17,989 nucleotides of DNA from Stenotrophomonas maltophilia (GTDB lineage Bacteria > Pseudomonadota > Gammaproteobacteria > Xanthomonadales > Xanthomonadaceae). The translations under genes and the position numbers were made by a program. This document shows, piece after piece, positions 1-5,870 of this stretch. Where the stretch lies: the NCBI GenBank assembly GCA_002435595.1, contig DJBL01000043.1:1-17989 (forward strand). The letters are read 5' to 3'. Each line of letters starts with the position of its first letter. The stretch's first letter is position 1. Under the pieces are notes generated by a model, which was given only the letters and a program-made list of their open reading frames with translations, made no database searches and was not told the DNA's origin.

Positions 1-45
1 GTCGGCTGCACTTCGCGAACAACCGAACACGCCCTGGTGTACGTC

Positions 46-64
46 AGCCGACCAACGGTCGGCT
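46..64. repeat. REP/SMAG-like hairpin downstream of the histidine kinase gene
   Basis: A perfect 8-bp inverted repeat (AGCCGACC, loop AAC, GGTCGGCT) lies 15 bp beyond the stop codon of the minus-strand kinase gene. Its core matches the CCGACC/GGTCGG core of Stenotrophomonas SMAG-type repeats, but the outer arms no longer pair, so it looks like a degenerate copy. It could also help end transcription of the operon. Bases 1-7 (GTCGGCT) could be the remaining end of another copy cut by the window edge. Confidence 0.5.
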
Positions 65-78
65 CTGCCCGGTGGGAC

Positions 79-1404
79 TCAGCCGGCGGGCAACGTCAGC
101 GTCGCGCGCAGTCCCGGATGGGTGTTGGCAAGGACCAAGGTGCCGCCGTAGCTCTCGGCGATATCGGCCACGATGGCCAGGCCCAGCCCGCTGCCGGATG
201 CGCGCTGGTCCAGCCGTACGCCGCGTTCGAGCACGCGCTGCAACTCCGTGTCGGGCAATCCCGGGCCATCGTCCTGCACGCGGATGTGCAGCTGGTTGCC
301 CTCATGGCGCACGCGGATCTGCACGGTATGCGCCGCCCATTTGCCGGCATTGTCGAGCAGGTTGCCCAGCATCTCTTCCAGGTCTTCGCGCGCACCGGCA
401 AACAGCCCCTGCGCATCCGGGTCCTGTTCGAACACCAGCCCGCGCTCGTTGTGCACGCGCTGCATCAGGCGGCACAGGGCCGCCATGACCGGGGCCACCA
501 CCGTGCGCTGCTGGCTGTCGGCACCGATGCCTGCGGCCAGATAGCGCTCGATGCTGGCCTGCATGCGCGCGGTTTCGCTGCGCAGGGTCTGGCGCCAATC
601 GCTGCCATCGCCCTCGGCTTCGGTCATCAGCACCGTCAGCGGCGTCTTCAGGGCATGCGCGAGGTCCTCGGCACTGCGGCGTGCGCGCACCACCATGCGT
701 TGGTGGTGGTCGAGCAGGTCGTTGAGCTGTACCGCCAGCGGTGCCACTTCCCTGACCAGGCCCTGCTGCGGAAAGCGCACGTTCTCGCCGTTGCGGACCT
801 GGCCGGCGATCCGGCTCAGTTCGGCCAGCGGGCGCAGGCCGTAATGCACCTGGGTGACCAGCACCGCGAACCACAGCGCCACCAGCACCGCCAGCGCGAT
901 GGCCGTGCGTTGCCGGAACGCGATGACCTGCGCGTCCAGATCGCTGCGATCGGTGGCCACCACCACGCGCAGCGGCACGGGGACGCGTGGCAACGTGACC
1001 TGCTGGGCCAGCCCCCGCAACGGGGTGTTGAGCGGACCGGTGGTATCGAAGGCCTGCGCCGGGCCGGTACGCAACGCGGCCGGGGTGGCCAGGGTTTCAT
1101 CCCACAACGAGCGCGACTGGCCCAGCGGCTGGCCCCTGGCGTCCTGCACCTGCCAGTAGGTGCCGGAAAACACCCGCTGGTAGCGTTCGTCGAACAGTTC
1201 CCGGCGCAGTTGCAGGCGGCCCTGCGCATCGCTCTCGGCCAGGGCCAGCACCGCGATCAGTTCATTGCCCAGGCGCTGGTCGAGCGCGCTGCGTGCCGAG
1301 CGCTCGTACATCGCCCCCAGCCACCAGGTGGCCATCGCCGAGACCAGCACCAGTCCCACGCCACCGGCGAGCAGCAGGCGGGTACGCAGCGAGCCGGTGT
1401 TCAT
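79..1404 (-). CDS. PhoQ-like sensor histidine kinase
   Basis: Inner-membrane sensor kinase of 441 residues that should phosphorylate the response regulator encoded just upstream. Transmembrane helices lie at about residues 9-31 and 167-186, enclosing a periplasmic sensor domain of about 135 residues, with a HAMP-like stretch after the second helix. The H-box reads HALKTPL with phospho-acceptor His250. The N-box is GNLLDNAGKW (about 347-356), the G1 box DDGPGL (378-383) and the G2 box GSGLGLA (404-410), so the ATPase domain is complete. I chose the ATG at 1404 because it overlaps the regulator's stop by 4 bp (ATGA), a typical coupled arrangement; the open frame extends upstream only as a shadow. 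It is the last gene of a PepSY-regulator-kinase operon. The sensor domain shows no PhoQ-like acidic patch, so Mg2+ sensing cannot be assumed. Confidence 0.93.
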   Translation of the reverse strand: MNTGSLRTRLLLAGGVGLVLVSAMATWWLGAMYERSARSALDQRLGNELIAVLALAESDAQGRLQLRRELFDERYQRVFSGTYWQVQDARGQPLGQSRSLWDETLATPAALRTGPAQAFDTTGPLNTPLRGLAQQVTLPRVPVPLRVVVATDRSDLDAQVIAFRQRTAIALAVLVALWFAVLVTQVHYGLRPLAELSRIAGQVRNGENVRFPQQGLVREVAPLAVQLNDLLDHHQRMVVRARRSAEDLAHALKTPLTVLMTEAEGDGSDWRQTLRSETARMQASIERYLAAGIGADSQQRTVVAPVMAALCRLMQRVHNERGLVFEQDPDAQGLFAGAREDLEEMLGNLLDNAGKWAAHTVQIRVRHEGNQLHIRVQDDGPGLPDTELQRVLERGVRLDQRASGSGLGLAIVADIAESYGGTLVLANTHPGLRATLTLPAG

Positions 1405-2063
1405 GGCTGCGCCGACAGGCGGAAGCCCTGCCCGCGATGGGTGTGGATGAGCGCGCTGCCGAGCTTGCGGCGGATCCGCCCGATCAGCACGTCCAGCGTG
1501 TTGGAATCGGGGTCGAAGCCAGCCTCGTACACGTGCTCGCCCAGGCGCGAGCGGCTGATCACCACGTCGGGGTGGTGCAGGAAGTAGCTCAGGATGCGCT
1601 GCTCCTGCGGGCTGAGGTGCAGCAGTTCGCCATCCAGCTCGAAGCGACCGGCATTGACGTCCAGCAGCAACGGGCCGCACTGCAGGCGCGGGCTGGCATG
1701 GCCGGCGCTGCGCCGGATCAGCGCACGCAGGCGCAGCAGCAGTTCTTCGGGCTGGAACGGTTTGGTCAGGTAGTCATCGGCGCCGGCATCGAAGCCGGCC
1801 AGCTTGTCGTGCCAACGCGCGCGCGCGGTCAGCACCAGCACCGGGAAGCCGCGCCCGGCCTGGCGCCAGCGCTCGATCACGCTCAGGCCATCGAGCCCGG
1901 GCAGGCCGAGGTCGACCACGGCCGCGGCAATGTCCTCGATCTGGCCCAGCTCCTCGGCCTGGCGGCCCTCGGCGCTGTGCAGCACCAGGTAGCCGGCGTC
2001 CTCCAGCACCTGCTGCAGCCGGCTGGCCAGCAGCACGTCGTCCTCGGCAAGCAGGATGCGCAT
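1401..2063 (-). CDS. OmpR/PhoP-family response regulator
   Basis: DNA-binding two-component regulator of 220 residues. The receiver domain (1-~115) has the acidic pair Asp8/Asp9, phospho-acceptor Asp51 (in VVDLGLPG), Thr79 and Lys101 (in LTKPF), the full set for phosphorylation. The C-terminal winged-helix domain (about 125-220) ends in RRKLGSALIHTHRGQGFRL, characteristic of the OmpR/PhoP family. Its ATG overlaps the stop of the upstream PepSY gene by one base (TGATG), and its own stop overlaps the kinase ATG, so the three genes are probably translated together. It is the likely binder of the PhoP-box-like repeat at 2410-2426. PhoP-like is the best family label; the exact ortholog is not settled from sequence alone. 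Confidence 0.93.
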   Translation of the reverse strand: MRILLAEDDVLLASRLQQVLEDAGYLVLHSAEGRQAEELGQIEDIAAAVVDLGLPGLDGLSVIERWRQAGRGFPVLVLTARARWHDKLAGFDAGADDYLTKPFQPEELLLRLRALIRRSAGHASPRLQCGPLLLDVNAGRFELDGELLHLSPQEQRILSYFLHHPDVVISRSRLGEHVYEAGFDPDSNTLDVLIGRIRRKLGSALIHTHRGQGFRLSAQP

Positions 2064-2365
2064 CAGTCTTCTTCCATCTTCAACAGGCGGCCGCTGGCAG
2101 CATCGTAATCCAGCTCCATCACCACGCCGTTGGCGCCGAGGATCTCGATCTCGTACTTGCCATCATCCAGCTCCACCTCCACCAGCTTGCCCGGATAGCG
2201 ACGCAGTGCATCGGCCACCACCTGCTGCAGCGGCACCAGCCGGCCCTGGCGCACCGCTTGGCGCACCGCGTCCTGTTGCCGGCTGTCGCTTTCCTGGGCG
2301 TGCACGGGGGCCGCCGGCGCAAGCACCAGCAGCAGGGGCAACAGCAGGGCAGGGGCGATGGGCAT
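2063..2365 (-). CDS. Small secreted PepSY-domain protein
   Basis: A 100-residue protein with a clear signal peptide (hydrophobic residues 5-19, probable cleavage after VHA at 21-23) followed by a single PepSY domain (about 38-98) with the family's LVEVELDDGKYEIEI and DYDAASGRLL strands. PepSY domains are small periplasmic or extracytoplasmic modules, some of which inhibit proteases or modulate sensor proteins. It is the first gene of the operon and overlaps the response regulator start by one base, which suggests it acts with the kinase, perhaps binding its periplasmic domain; that is inference. No clear Shine-Dalgarno precedes the ATG at 2365. Ordinary family length. Confidence 0.85.
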   Translation of the reverse strand: MPIAPALLLPLLLVLAPAAPVHAQESDSRQQDAVRQAVRQGRLVPLQQVVADALRRYPGKLVEVELDDGKYEIEILGANGVVMELDYDAASGRLLKMEED

Positions 2366-2392
2366 GTGCGACAGGCGGTAGGGGATGCCAAC

Positions 2393-2430
2393 GGTATACG
2401 CCGGTTGTCTAAACAGTATCTAACAACCGG
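2393..2430 (-). promoter_or_regulatory. PhoP-box-like direct repeat and -10 of the PepSY-regulator-kinase operon
   Basis: Read on the minus strand: TTGTTA (2426-2421), a 5-bp gap, then TGTTTA (2415-2410), then 11 bp, then a -10-like TATACC (2398-2393). The enterobacterial PhoP box is a (T/G)GTTTA repeat with a 5-bp gap placed about 12 bp before the -10, so the second half-site matches fully and the first in four of six positions. The repeat lies inside an 8-bp inverted repeat (2401-2408 with 2423-2430). The implied transcript start near 2386 is about 20 bp from the PepSY ATG. Confidence 0.5.
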
Positions 2431-2440
2431 GCTCATGGTC

Positions 2441-2450
2441 CGCTTAAGCG
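2441..2450. promoter_or_regulatory. CGCTTAAGCG palindrome in the divergent intergenic region
   Basis: A perfect 10-bp palindrome sits between the PhoP-box-like repeat and the plus-strand PepSY gene, followed 10 bp on by a partial second CTT copy (2453-2456). It could be an operator for the plus-strand gene. No protein can be assigned and a chance occurrence is possible. Confidence 0.2.
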
Positions 2451-2502
2451 CGCTTGCCAGACTGGCGGTGCCGGACATCCCCGGCCAACCCTGGAGCCCC
2501 CG

Positions 2503-2937
2503 ATGAACAAGTTGATCCTCACCGCGACCCTGGCCACCACGCTGCTGGCCGCCCCGGCCTTCGCCGCCGAACTGGGCGCTGCCCAGGTACAGGCCAAGCT
2601 GCGCGCCGCCGGCTACACCCAGGTGCACGAACTGGAGCGCGACGATGGCCTGTGGGAAGCGGACGTCAGCCGTGCCGATGGCAGCTTCGAGGAAGTGATC
2701 GTGGACCCGGCCACCGGCGAGATCTTCGACCCGCGCAGCAACCGCGCGCTGCTCGACGCCGGCCAGGTCCTGGCCCTGGCCGAGAAGGCCGGCCTGCGCC
2801 AGATCGAGTCGTTCGAACGCGATGGCGCCACCTGGAAGCTGGAGGCACGCAATGCACGCAACCAGCGCGTGGAAGTGCGCATGAGCGGCCACGATGGCCG
2901 GGTGCTGTCGAGCAAGCGCGAGGGCTGGTGGGACTGA
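2503..2937 (+). CDS. Secreted protein with two PepSY repeats
   Basis: A 144-residue protein with a signal peptide (cleavage probably after APAFA, about residue 21) and two PepSY-type repeats at about 26-77 and 86-138. The repeats share a helix plus strands; compare YTQVHELERDDGLWEADV with LRQIESFERDGATWKLEA. The ATG at 2503 has a good Shine-Dalgarno, GGAG at 2493-2496. It is divergent from the PepSY-regulator-kinase operon across a 137-bp region that holds the regulator box candidate, so it is a likely member of the same regulon. It should work in the periplasm. The biochemical role of such tandem PepSY proteins is not established; a sensor-modulating or protein-inhibitory role is only a guess. 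Confidence 0.87.
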   Translation: MNKLILTATLATTLLAAPAFAAELGAAQVQAKLRAAGYTQVHELERDDGLWEADVSRADGSFEEVIVDPATGEIFDPRSNRALLDAGQVLALAEKAGLRQIESFERDGATWKLEARNARNQRVEVRMSGHDGRVLSSKREGWWD

Positions 2938-2964
2938 ACCCGCGCTACCTGGCCCCGCACATGA

Positions 2965-2989
2965 CAACGGCCGGATGGACCGGCCGTTG
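2965..2989. terminator. Bidirectional terminator-like hairpin
   Basis: A perfect 10-bp stem (CAACGGCCGG and its complement CCGGCCGTTG) with a 5-base loop ATGGA sits between the convergent genes ending at 2937 (+) and 3012 (-). No strong T tract follows on either side, so it may work as a hairpin that blocks or stabilises rather than as a textbook intrinsic terminator. Confidence 0.65.
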
Positions 2990-3011
2990 CAGGCGTGCCT
3001 GACGGGGCGGC

Positions 3012-3515
3012 TTACCAGCCGGCCGGCGGCGGATAATCCCAGTAGCCCGGACCGCGCCCGTAGTACCCACCATACCCACCATACGGGCCGTAGAAGCCGG
3101 GGCCCTTGCCCTCGCTCACCCGGATGTTGAGATTCATGTTGTGGGTCTTGCCCTCGTCGGTGGTGTAGTTCTTGTTGAGGTTGATCTCGGCGGCGTTGTA
3201 GTGCGAGTTGCCGCCTTGCTTGGAGTAGCCGATGCCGGTGGTAAGGCTGCCGTTGACCCGCAGCTTGTCGTCGGCGATCTCGGCGATGCCGTTGGCCGCG
3301 CCGCGATCGCTGAGGCGGCGCCCGCTCTTGTCGCCGTAGAAGGTGCCGGGCGGATCGCCGCGCAGCGAGGCATCGCCCAGGTACTGCATCGGCGCCTGCG
3401 GCACGGCCAGGTTGAGGTCGGTGGCCGACTGCGGACCGGTCGCACCGGCCGCGGACTGGGCCAGGGCGACGCCGGGGGCAAGCAGGCACAGCAGCAGCGA
3501 TAGCGGGCGGATCAT
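3012..3515 (-). CDS. Secreted hypothetical protein with Gly/Tyr/Pro-rich tail
   Basis: I do not recognise this 167-residue protein. It has a clear signal peptide (LLLCLLAPGVALA, cleavage after residue 19), a middle part (about 55-135) with alternating polar and hydrophobic residues that could form beta strands (RVNGSLTTGIGYS, then AAEINLNKNY and NMNLNIRV), and a low-complexity tail from about residue 138 rich in Gly, Tyr and Pro and ending PPPAGW. The start at 3515 has GGAG six bases upstream. It is monocistronic, separated from its left neighbour by a hairpin and from its right neighbour by 104 bp. An exported or surface-associated role is the most that can be said; the strands leave room for a small beta-barrel or adhesin-like fold. 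Confidence 0.75.
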   Translation of the reverse strand: MIRPLSLLLCLLAPGVALAQSAAGATGPQSATDLNLAVPQAPMQYLGDASLRGDPPGTFYGDKSGRRLSDRGAANGIAEIADDKLRVNGSLTTGIGYSKQGGNSHYNAAEINLNKNYTTDEGKTHNMNLNIRVSEGKGPGFYGPYGGYGGYYGRGPGYWDYPPPAGW

Positions 3516-3619
3516 GTGAGGCTCCGGAGCGGGCAGGCGGCAGGCAGGCGGCCGACAGCGCTGACGCTAGCACCGGCTGCTTGAACGATGCCTGTCATGG
3601 CACCGGTCCTGCGGGAACT

Positions 3620-4831
3620 TTACTCCAGGCGCCCGAACCCGAACAGCGCCGCCAGCGGATGGCGGCGGCGCTCGATCTGGGCGCGCAGCAGGCCGGCGCC
3701 GATCATCGAGTAGGTGATGCCGTTGCCGCCGTAGGCCATGGCGAACAGCACCCGTGGCCCCCATTGCCGGTGGGCGCCGAAGAACGGCAGGCCGTCCTTG
3801 GTCTCGGCAAACGTGCCGGCCCAGGAGAACGCCGGTCGCAGCGGCAGGGCCGGAAACAGCTTGGCCACCTCCTTGAGCAGGGTGCCGGCCTTGGCCTGCA
3901 CGCGGCGGTCGCGGCGGGCCGGGATGTCGATGGCGTCGTCCTGCCCACCTACCAGCAGCCGATGGTCGCCGGTGGCACGCAGGTACAGGTAGGGCCGCGC
4001 CGATTCCCACAGCATGGTCTGCGCCAACGGCCCCAGCGCGTCGGGGTCGATCGGGTCGGTGATGAAGGCATAGCTGCTGCGGTTGCGCGCCACGCTCTGC
4101 TTGAGCCAGCGCTGGCTGGCGTAGCCGGTGGCCATGATGACGTGCCTGCACTGGATCTGCAGGCCTTCCGGGGTGCGCGCGGTGACCCCGCGGTTGGTGG
4201 GGGTCAGGGTGTCCAGCACGGTGCGGTCATATACGCCGCTGCCGCGCTTCTGCAGCCGCATCAGCAGGCGATAGGCCAGCCGGTAAGGGTCCACGCGCGC
4301 GGCCAGGGCGCTGAGGATCGCGCCGGGTGCGTCGATGCCGTATTCCTGCTGCACCTGCTCCGCTTCCAGCCAGCGCACATCGAACCCGTGGCGGCGGCGC
4401 AGCAGGTATTCCTCGTGCAGCACCGCGTGGTGGCCACGCTTGCTGGCGTAGTACAGGCTCTGCATGCGCTGGCAGTCCACGCCGGAAAAGGCGCCGGCCA
4501 CCGCGCGCAGCGCCGGGATCGCCTCGGCGCAGGCCTGGTAGGCCATCACTGCGGCGTTCTCGCCGTACTGTTGGGCCAGGTCGATCATGTGGGTGTCGAT
4601 TTCGTACTGCAGCAGCGCGGTGCTGGCCGCGGTGCTGCCCCAGCCCACGTCGCGCTGCTCGATCACCGCCACGTCGTGGCCATGGGCGGACAGCTCGTTG
4701 GCGATCAATGCGCCGCTGATGCCGCCGCCCACCACCAGCACATCGCACTGCAGGTCCTGCTGCAGTGGCGGAAAGGCATGCATCAGTCCATTGCGGACCG
4801 CCCAGAACGGATACCCGCTTTTGAGATCCAT
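3620..4831 (-). CDS. FAD-dependent oxidoreductase (DAO/glycine oxidase-like family)
   Basis: A 403-residue flavoprotein of the D-amino-acid oxidase/PuuB-like superfamily. An N-terminal Rossmann FAD-binding motif reads VLVVGGGISGA (31-41) with the acidic Glu58 (in VAVIEQRD) ending the second strand to bind the ribose. The C-terminal FAD-contacting segment is AYGGNGITYSMIGA, also typical of the family. The PPLQQDLQCD stretch before the first strand is seen in gamma-glutamylputrescine oxidoreductase-like members, but the substrate cannot be read off. I chose the ATG at 4831, only 4 bp after the stop of the lipocalin gene, so the two genes are probably one transcript with coupled translation. No signal peptide: cytoplasmic. 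The pairing with a lipocalin hints at a hydrophobic substrate or oxidative repair, but that is inference. Confidence 0.88.
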   Translation of the reverse strand: MDLKSGYPFWAVRNGLMHAFPPLQQDLQCDVLVVGGGISGALIANELSAHGHDVAVIEQRDVGWGSTAASTALLQYEIDTHMIDLAQQYGENAAVMAYQACAEAIPALRAVAGAFSGVDCQRMQSLYYASKRGHHAVLHEEYLLRRRHGFDVRWLEAEQVQQEYGIDAPGAILSALAARVDPYRLAYRLLMRLQKRGSGVYDRTVLDTLTPTNRGVTARTPEGLQIQCRHVIMATGYASQRWLKQSVARNRSSYAFITDPIDPDALGPLAQTMLWESARPYLYLRATGDHRLLVGGQDDAIDIPARRDRRVQAKAGTLLKEVAKLFPALPLRPAFSWAGTFAETKDGLPFFGAHRQWGPRVLFAMAYGGNGITYSMIGAGLLRAQIERRRHPLAALFGFGRLE

Positions 4832-4835
4832 GCGC

Positions 4836-5330
4836 TCAGGCCGTGGGCCGGCCGGTATGCGGGGTCTGGATGAGCGGGGTGAGGTCGAATCCCTGCTGGC
4901 GTGCCTGGGCCAGGTAATGCTCCTGCACGGTGGCATCCAGCGTGGGCGTGCGCGAGAGCAGCCACAGGAACTTGCGGTCCGGGCTGCCGACCAGGGCCAC
5001 GCTGTAATCCGGGGCAACCTGGATCACCCAGTAATCGCCCTTGGTGAAGGGGATCCAGCGCAGGCCACGCGGCAGGAAGCTGACTTCCAGGCGCGCGCTG
5101 TCGTTGTCCACCGCGCAGGCTTCGCCTTCGGCTTCCTCGATCTCGTCGCCCAGCCGGCAGCGGTTGAGCACGGCCACGTGGCCGTTGTCCTTCAGGCTGT
5201 AGTGCGCCGAGACATCGGTGCACTCCTCCGGCTCGTGCTTCATGGGCAGGCGGGCGATTTCATACCAGGTGCCCAGGTAGCGCGGCAGCTTGAGGTCGGG
5301 GACGGTTTTCAGGTCGGCGTGAGTGTTCAT
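4836..5330 (-). CDS. Lipocalin family protein (Blc-like)
   Basis: A 164-residue bacterial lipocalin, a beta-barrel that binds lipids or other small hydrophobic molecules. The first lipocalin motif is LGTWYEIARLP (19-29, Gly20-x-Trp22), followed by the expected barrel strands, and the later motif DYSVALVGSPDRKFLWLLSR (108-127) is the usual Blc signature. E. coli Blc is an outer-membrane lipoprotein; this one has no signal peptide or lipobox in frame, even if the frame is extended upstream of 5330, so it appears cytoplasmic. The ATG at 5330 has no obvious Shine-Dalgarno but is where homology should start. It is 4 bp upstream of the FAD oxidoreductase gene and divergent from the small gene at 5509. 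Confidence 0.9.
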   Translation of the reverse strand: MNTHADLKTVPDLKLPRYLGTWYEIARLPMKHEPEECTDVSAHYSLKDNGHVAVLNRCRLGDEIEEAEGEACAVDNDSARLEVSFLPRGLRWIPFTKGDYWVIQVAPDYSVALVGSPDRKFLWLLSRTPTLDATVQEHYLAQARQQGFDLTPLIQTPHTGRPTA

Positions 5331-5508
5331 TGAAGGCGGAAAGTGGAGGTCGCCGCCACGATGCCGGGGCCGATGCCACGGGCGGGTGAAGCCCGGGCGA
5401 GGGCGGCGTAGAGAACGCTTCGTTGCCGGTGCGACATGCTGGCGGTCCGCTGGCAGGGCTATGCTGTGGATCGGCATACCGCCGGTCTGCAATGCATGGG
5501 AGGTGCGG

Positions 5509-5757
5509 ATGTATCAGGTGATCCTGCTCAAGAGCGACTCGGATTTTTCGCGCGCGCGCTGGGAGGCGGTCGAGGAGGTGGTCGACCATGAAGGCGTGGC
5601 CTACTCGCTGCGTGCCGGTCCCCGCCAGCCGCTGCCCACCGACCACGCCTGGGACCCGGTGGCGGTGTACGCGCCGGATGAAATCAGCGAGGAGGAGTTC
5701 CAGGACTGGTATGCGCGGCTGCAGCCTCAGGTGGAAGAGCTGCGGCTGAAGTACTGA
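5509..5757 (+). CDS. Small conserved-looking hypothetical protein
   Basis: An 82-residue acidic protein (MYQVILLKSDSDFSRARWEA...) that I do not recognise. It is compact and cytoplasmic, with no signal peptide or membrane segment; a Trp/Tyr-containing C-terminal helix reads EEEFQDWYARLQPQVEEL. The ATG at 5509 is preceded by GGGAGG (5498-5503), a strong ribosome site, which supports this start over the longer upstream frame beginning at 5323. Codon use is like the neighbours. It stands alone, divergent from the lipocalin gene and 113 bp before the channel gene, with a GC-rich palindromic stretch after it. Confidence 0.7.
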   Translation: MYQVILLKSDSDFSRARWEAVEEVVDHEGVAYSLRAGPRQPLPTDHAWDPVAVYAPDEISEEEFQDWYARLQPQVEELRLKY

Positions 5758-5761
5758 GCGG

Positions 5762-5783
5762 GGCCGGCCGGCCGGCGCGCCGG
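5762..5783. terminator. GC-rich palindromes after the small gene
   Basis: Two adjoining perfect 12-bp palindromes, GGCCGGCCGGCC (5762-5773) and CCGGCGCGCCGG (5772-5783), follow the stop at 5757. They could fold as a strong RNA structure that ends transcription before the channel promoter. There is no T tract, so this is a weak call. Confidence 0.35.
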
Positions 5784-5828
5784 GCGCGTGGGCCGTTGTG
5801 CACACCCGGTGTGAACAGGCCGCCGGTT

Positions 5829-5834
5829 TATAGT
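5829..5834 (+). promoter_or_regulatory. Likely -10 element of the MscS-family gene
   Basis: TATAGT matches the sigma-70 -10 consensus in five of six positions and is a rare AT-rich island in this GC-rich gap. A -35 is not clear at 17-18 bp spacing. A transcript from here would begin near 5841, downstream of the first in-frame ATG (5796), which argues for a later start codon. Confidence 0.4.
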
Positions 5835-5870
5835 TCGCGCAGGCGCGGTGGTCCGCGCGAACCCCGTGGT

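Noticed and set aside
37..1587. Plus-strand open frame (516 codons) opposite the histidine kinase
   Set aside because: Shadow of the kinase gene, which has all H, N and G boxes on the minus strand.
3059..3085. Short tandem-like repeat (ACCCACCAT units) in the secreted hypothetical gene
   Set aside because: It is the codon-level result of the Tyr-Gly-Gly-Tyr tail and too short to be a separate repeat element.
2119..3573. Minus-strand frame of 484 codons spanning the plus-strand PepSY gene and parts of neighbours
   Set aside because: It crosses a terminator hairpin and lies out of frame across three good genes; its translation is Arg/Pro/Ala-rich low complexity.
5341..5508. GC-rich inverted segments before the small gene, considered as a riboswitch or small RNA
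   Set aside because: Pairings are short and expected by chance at this GC content; no known riboswitch core is visible.
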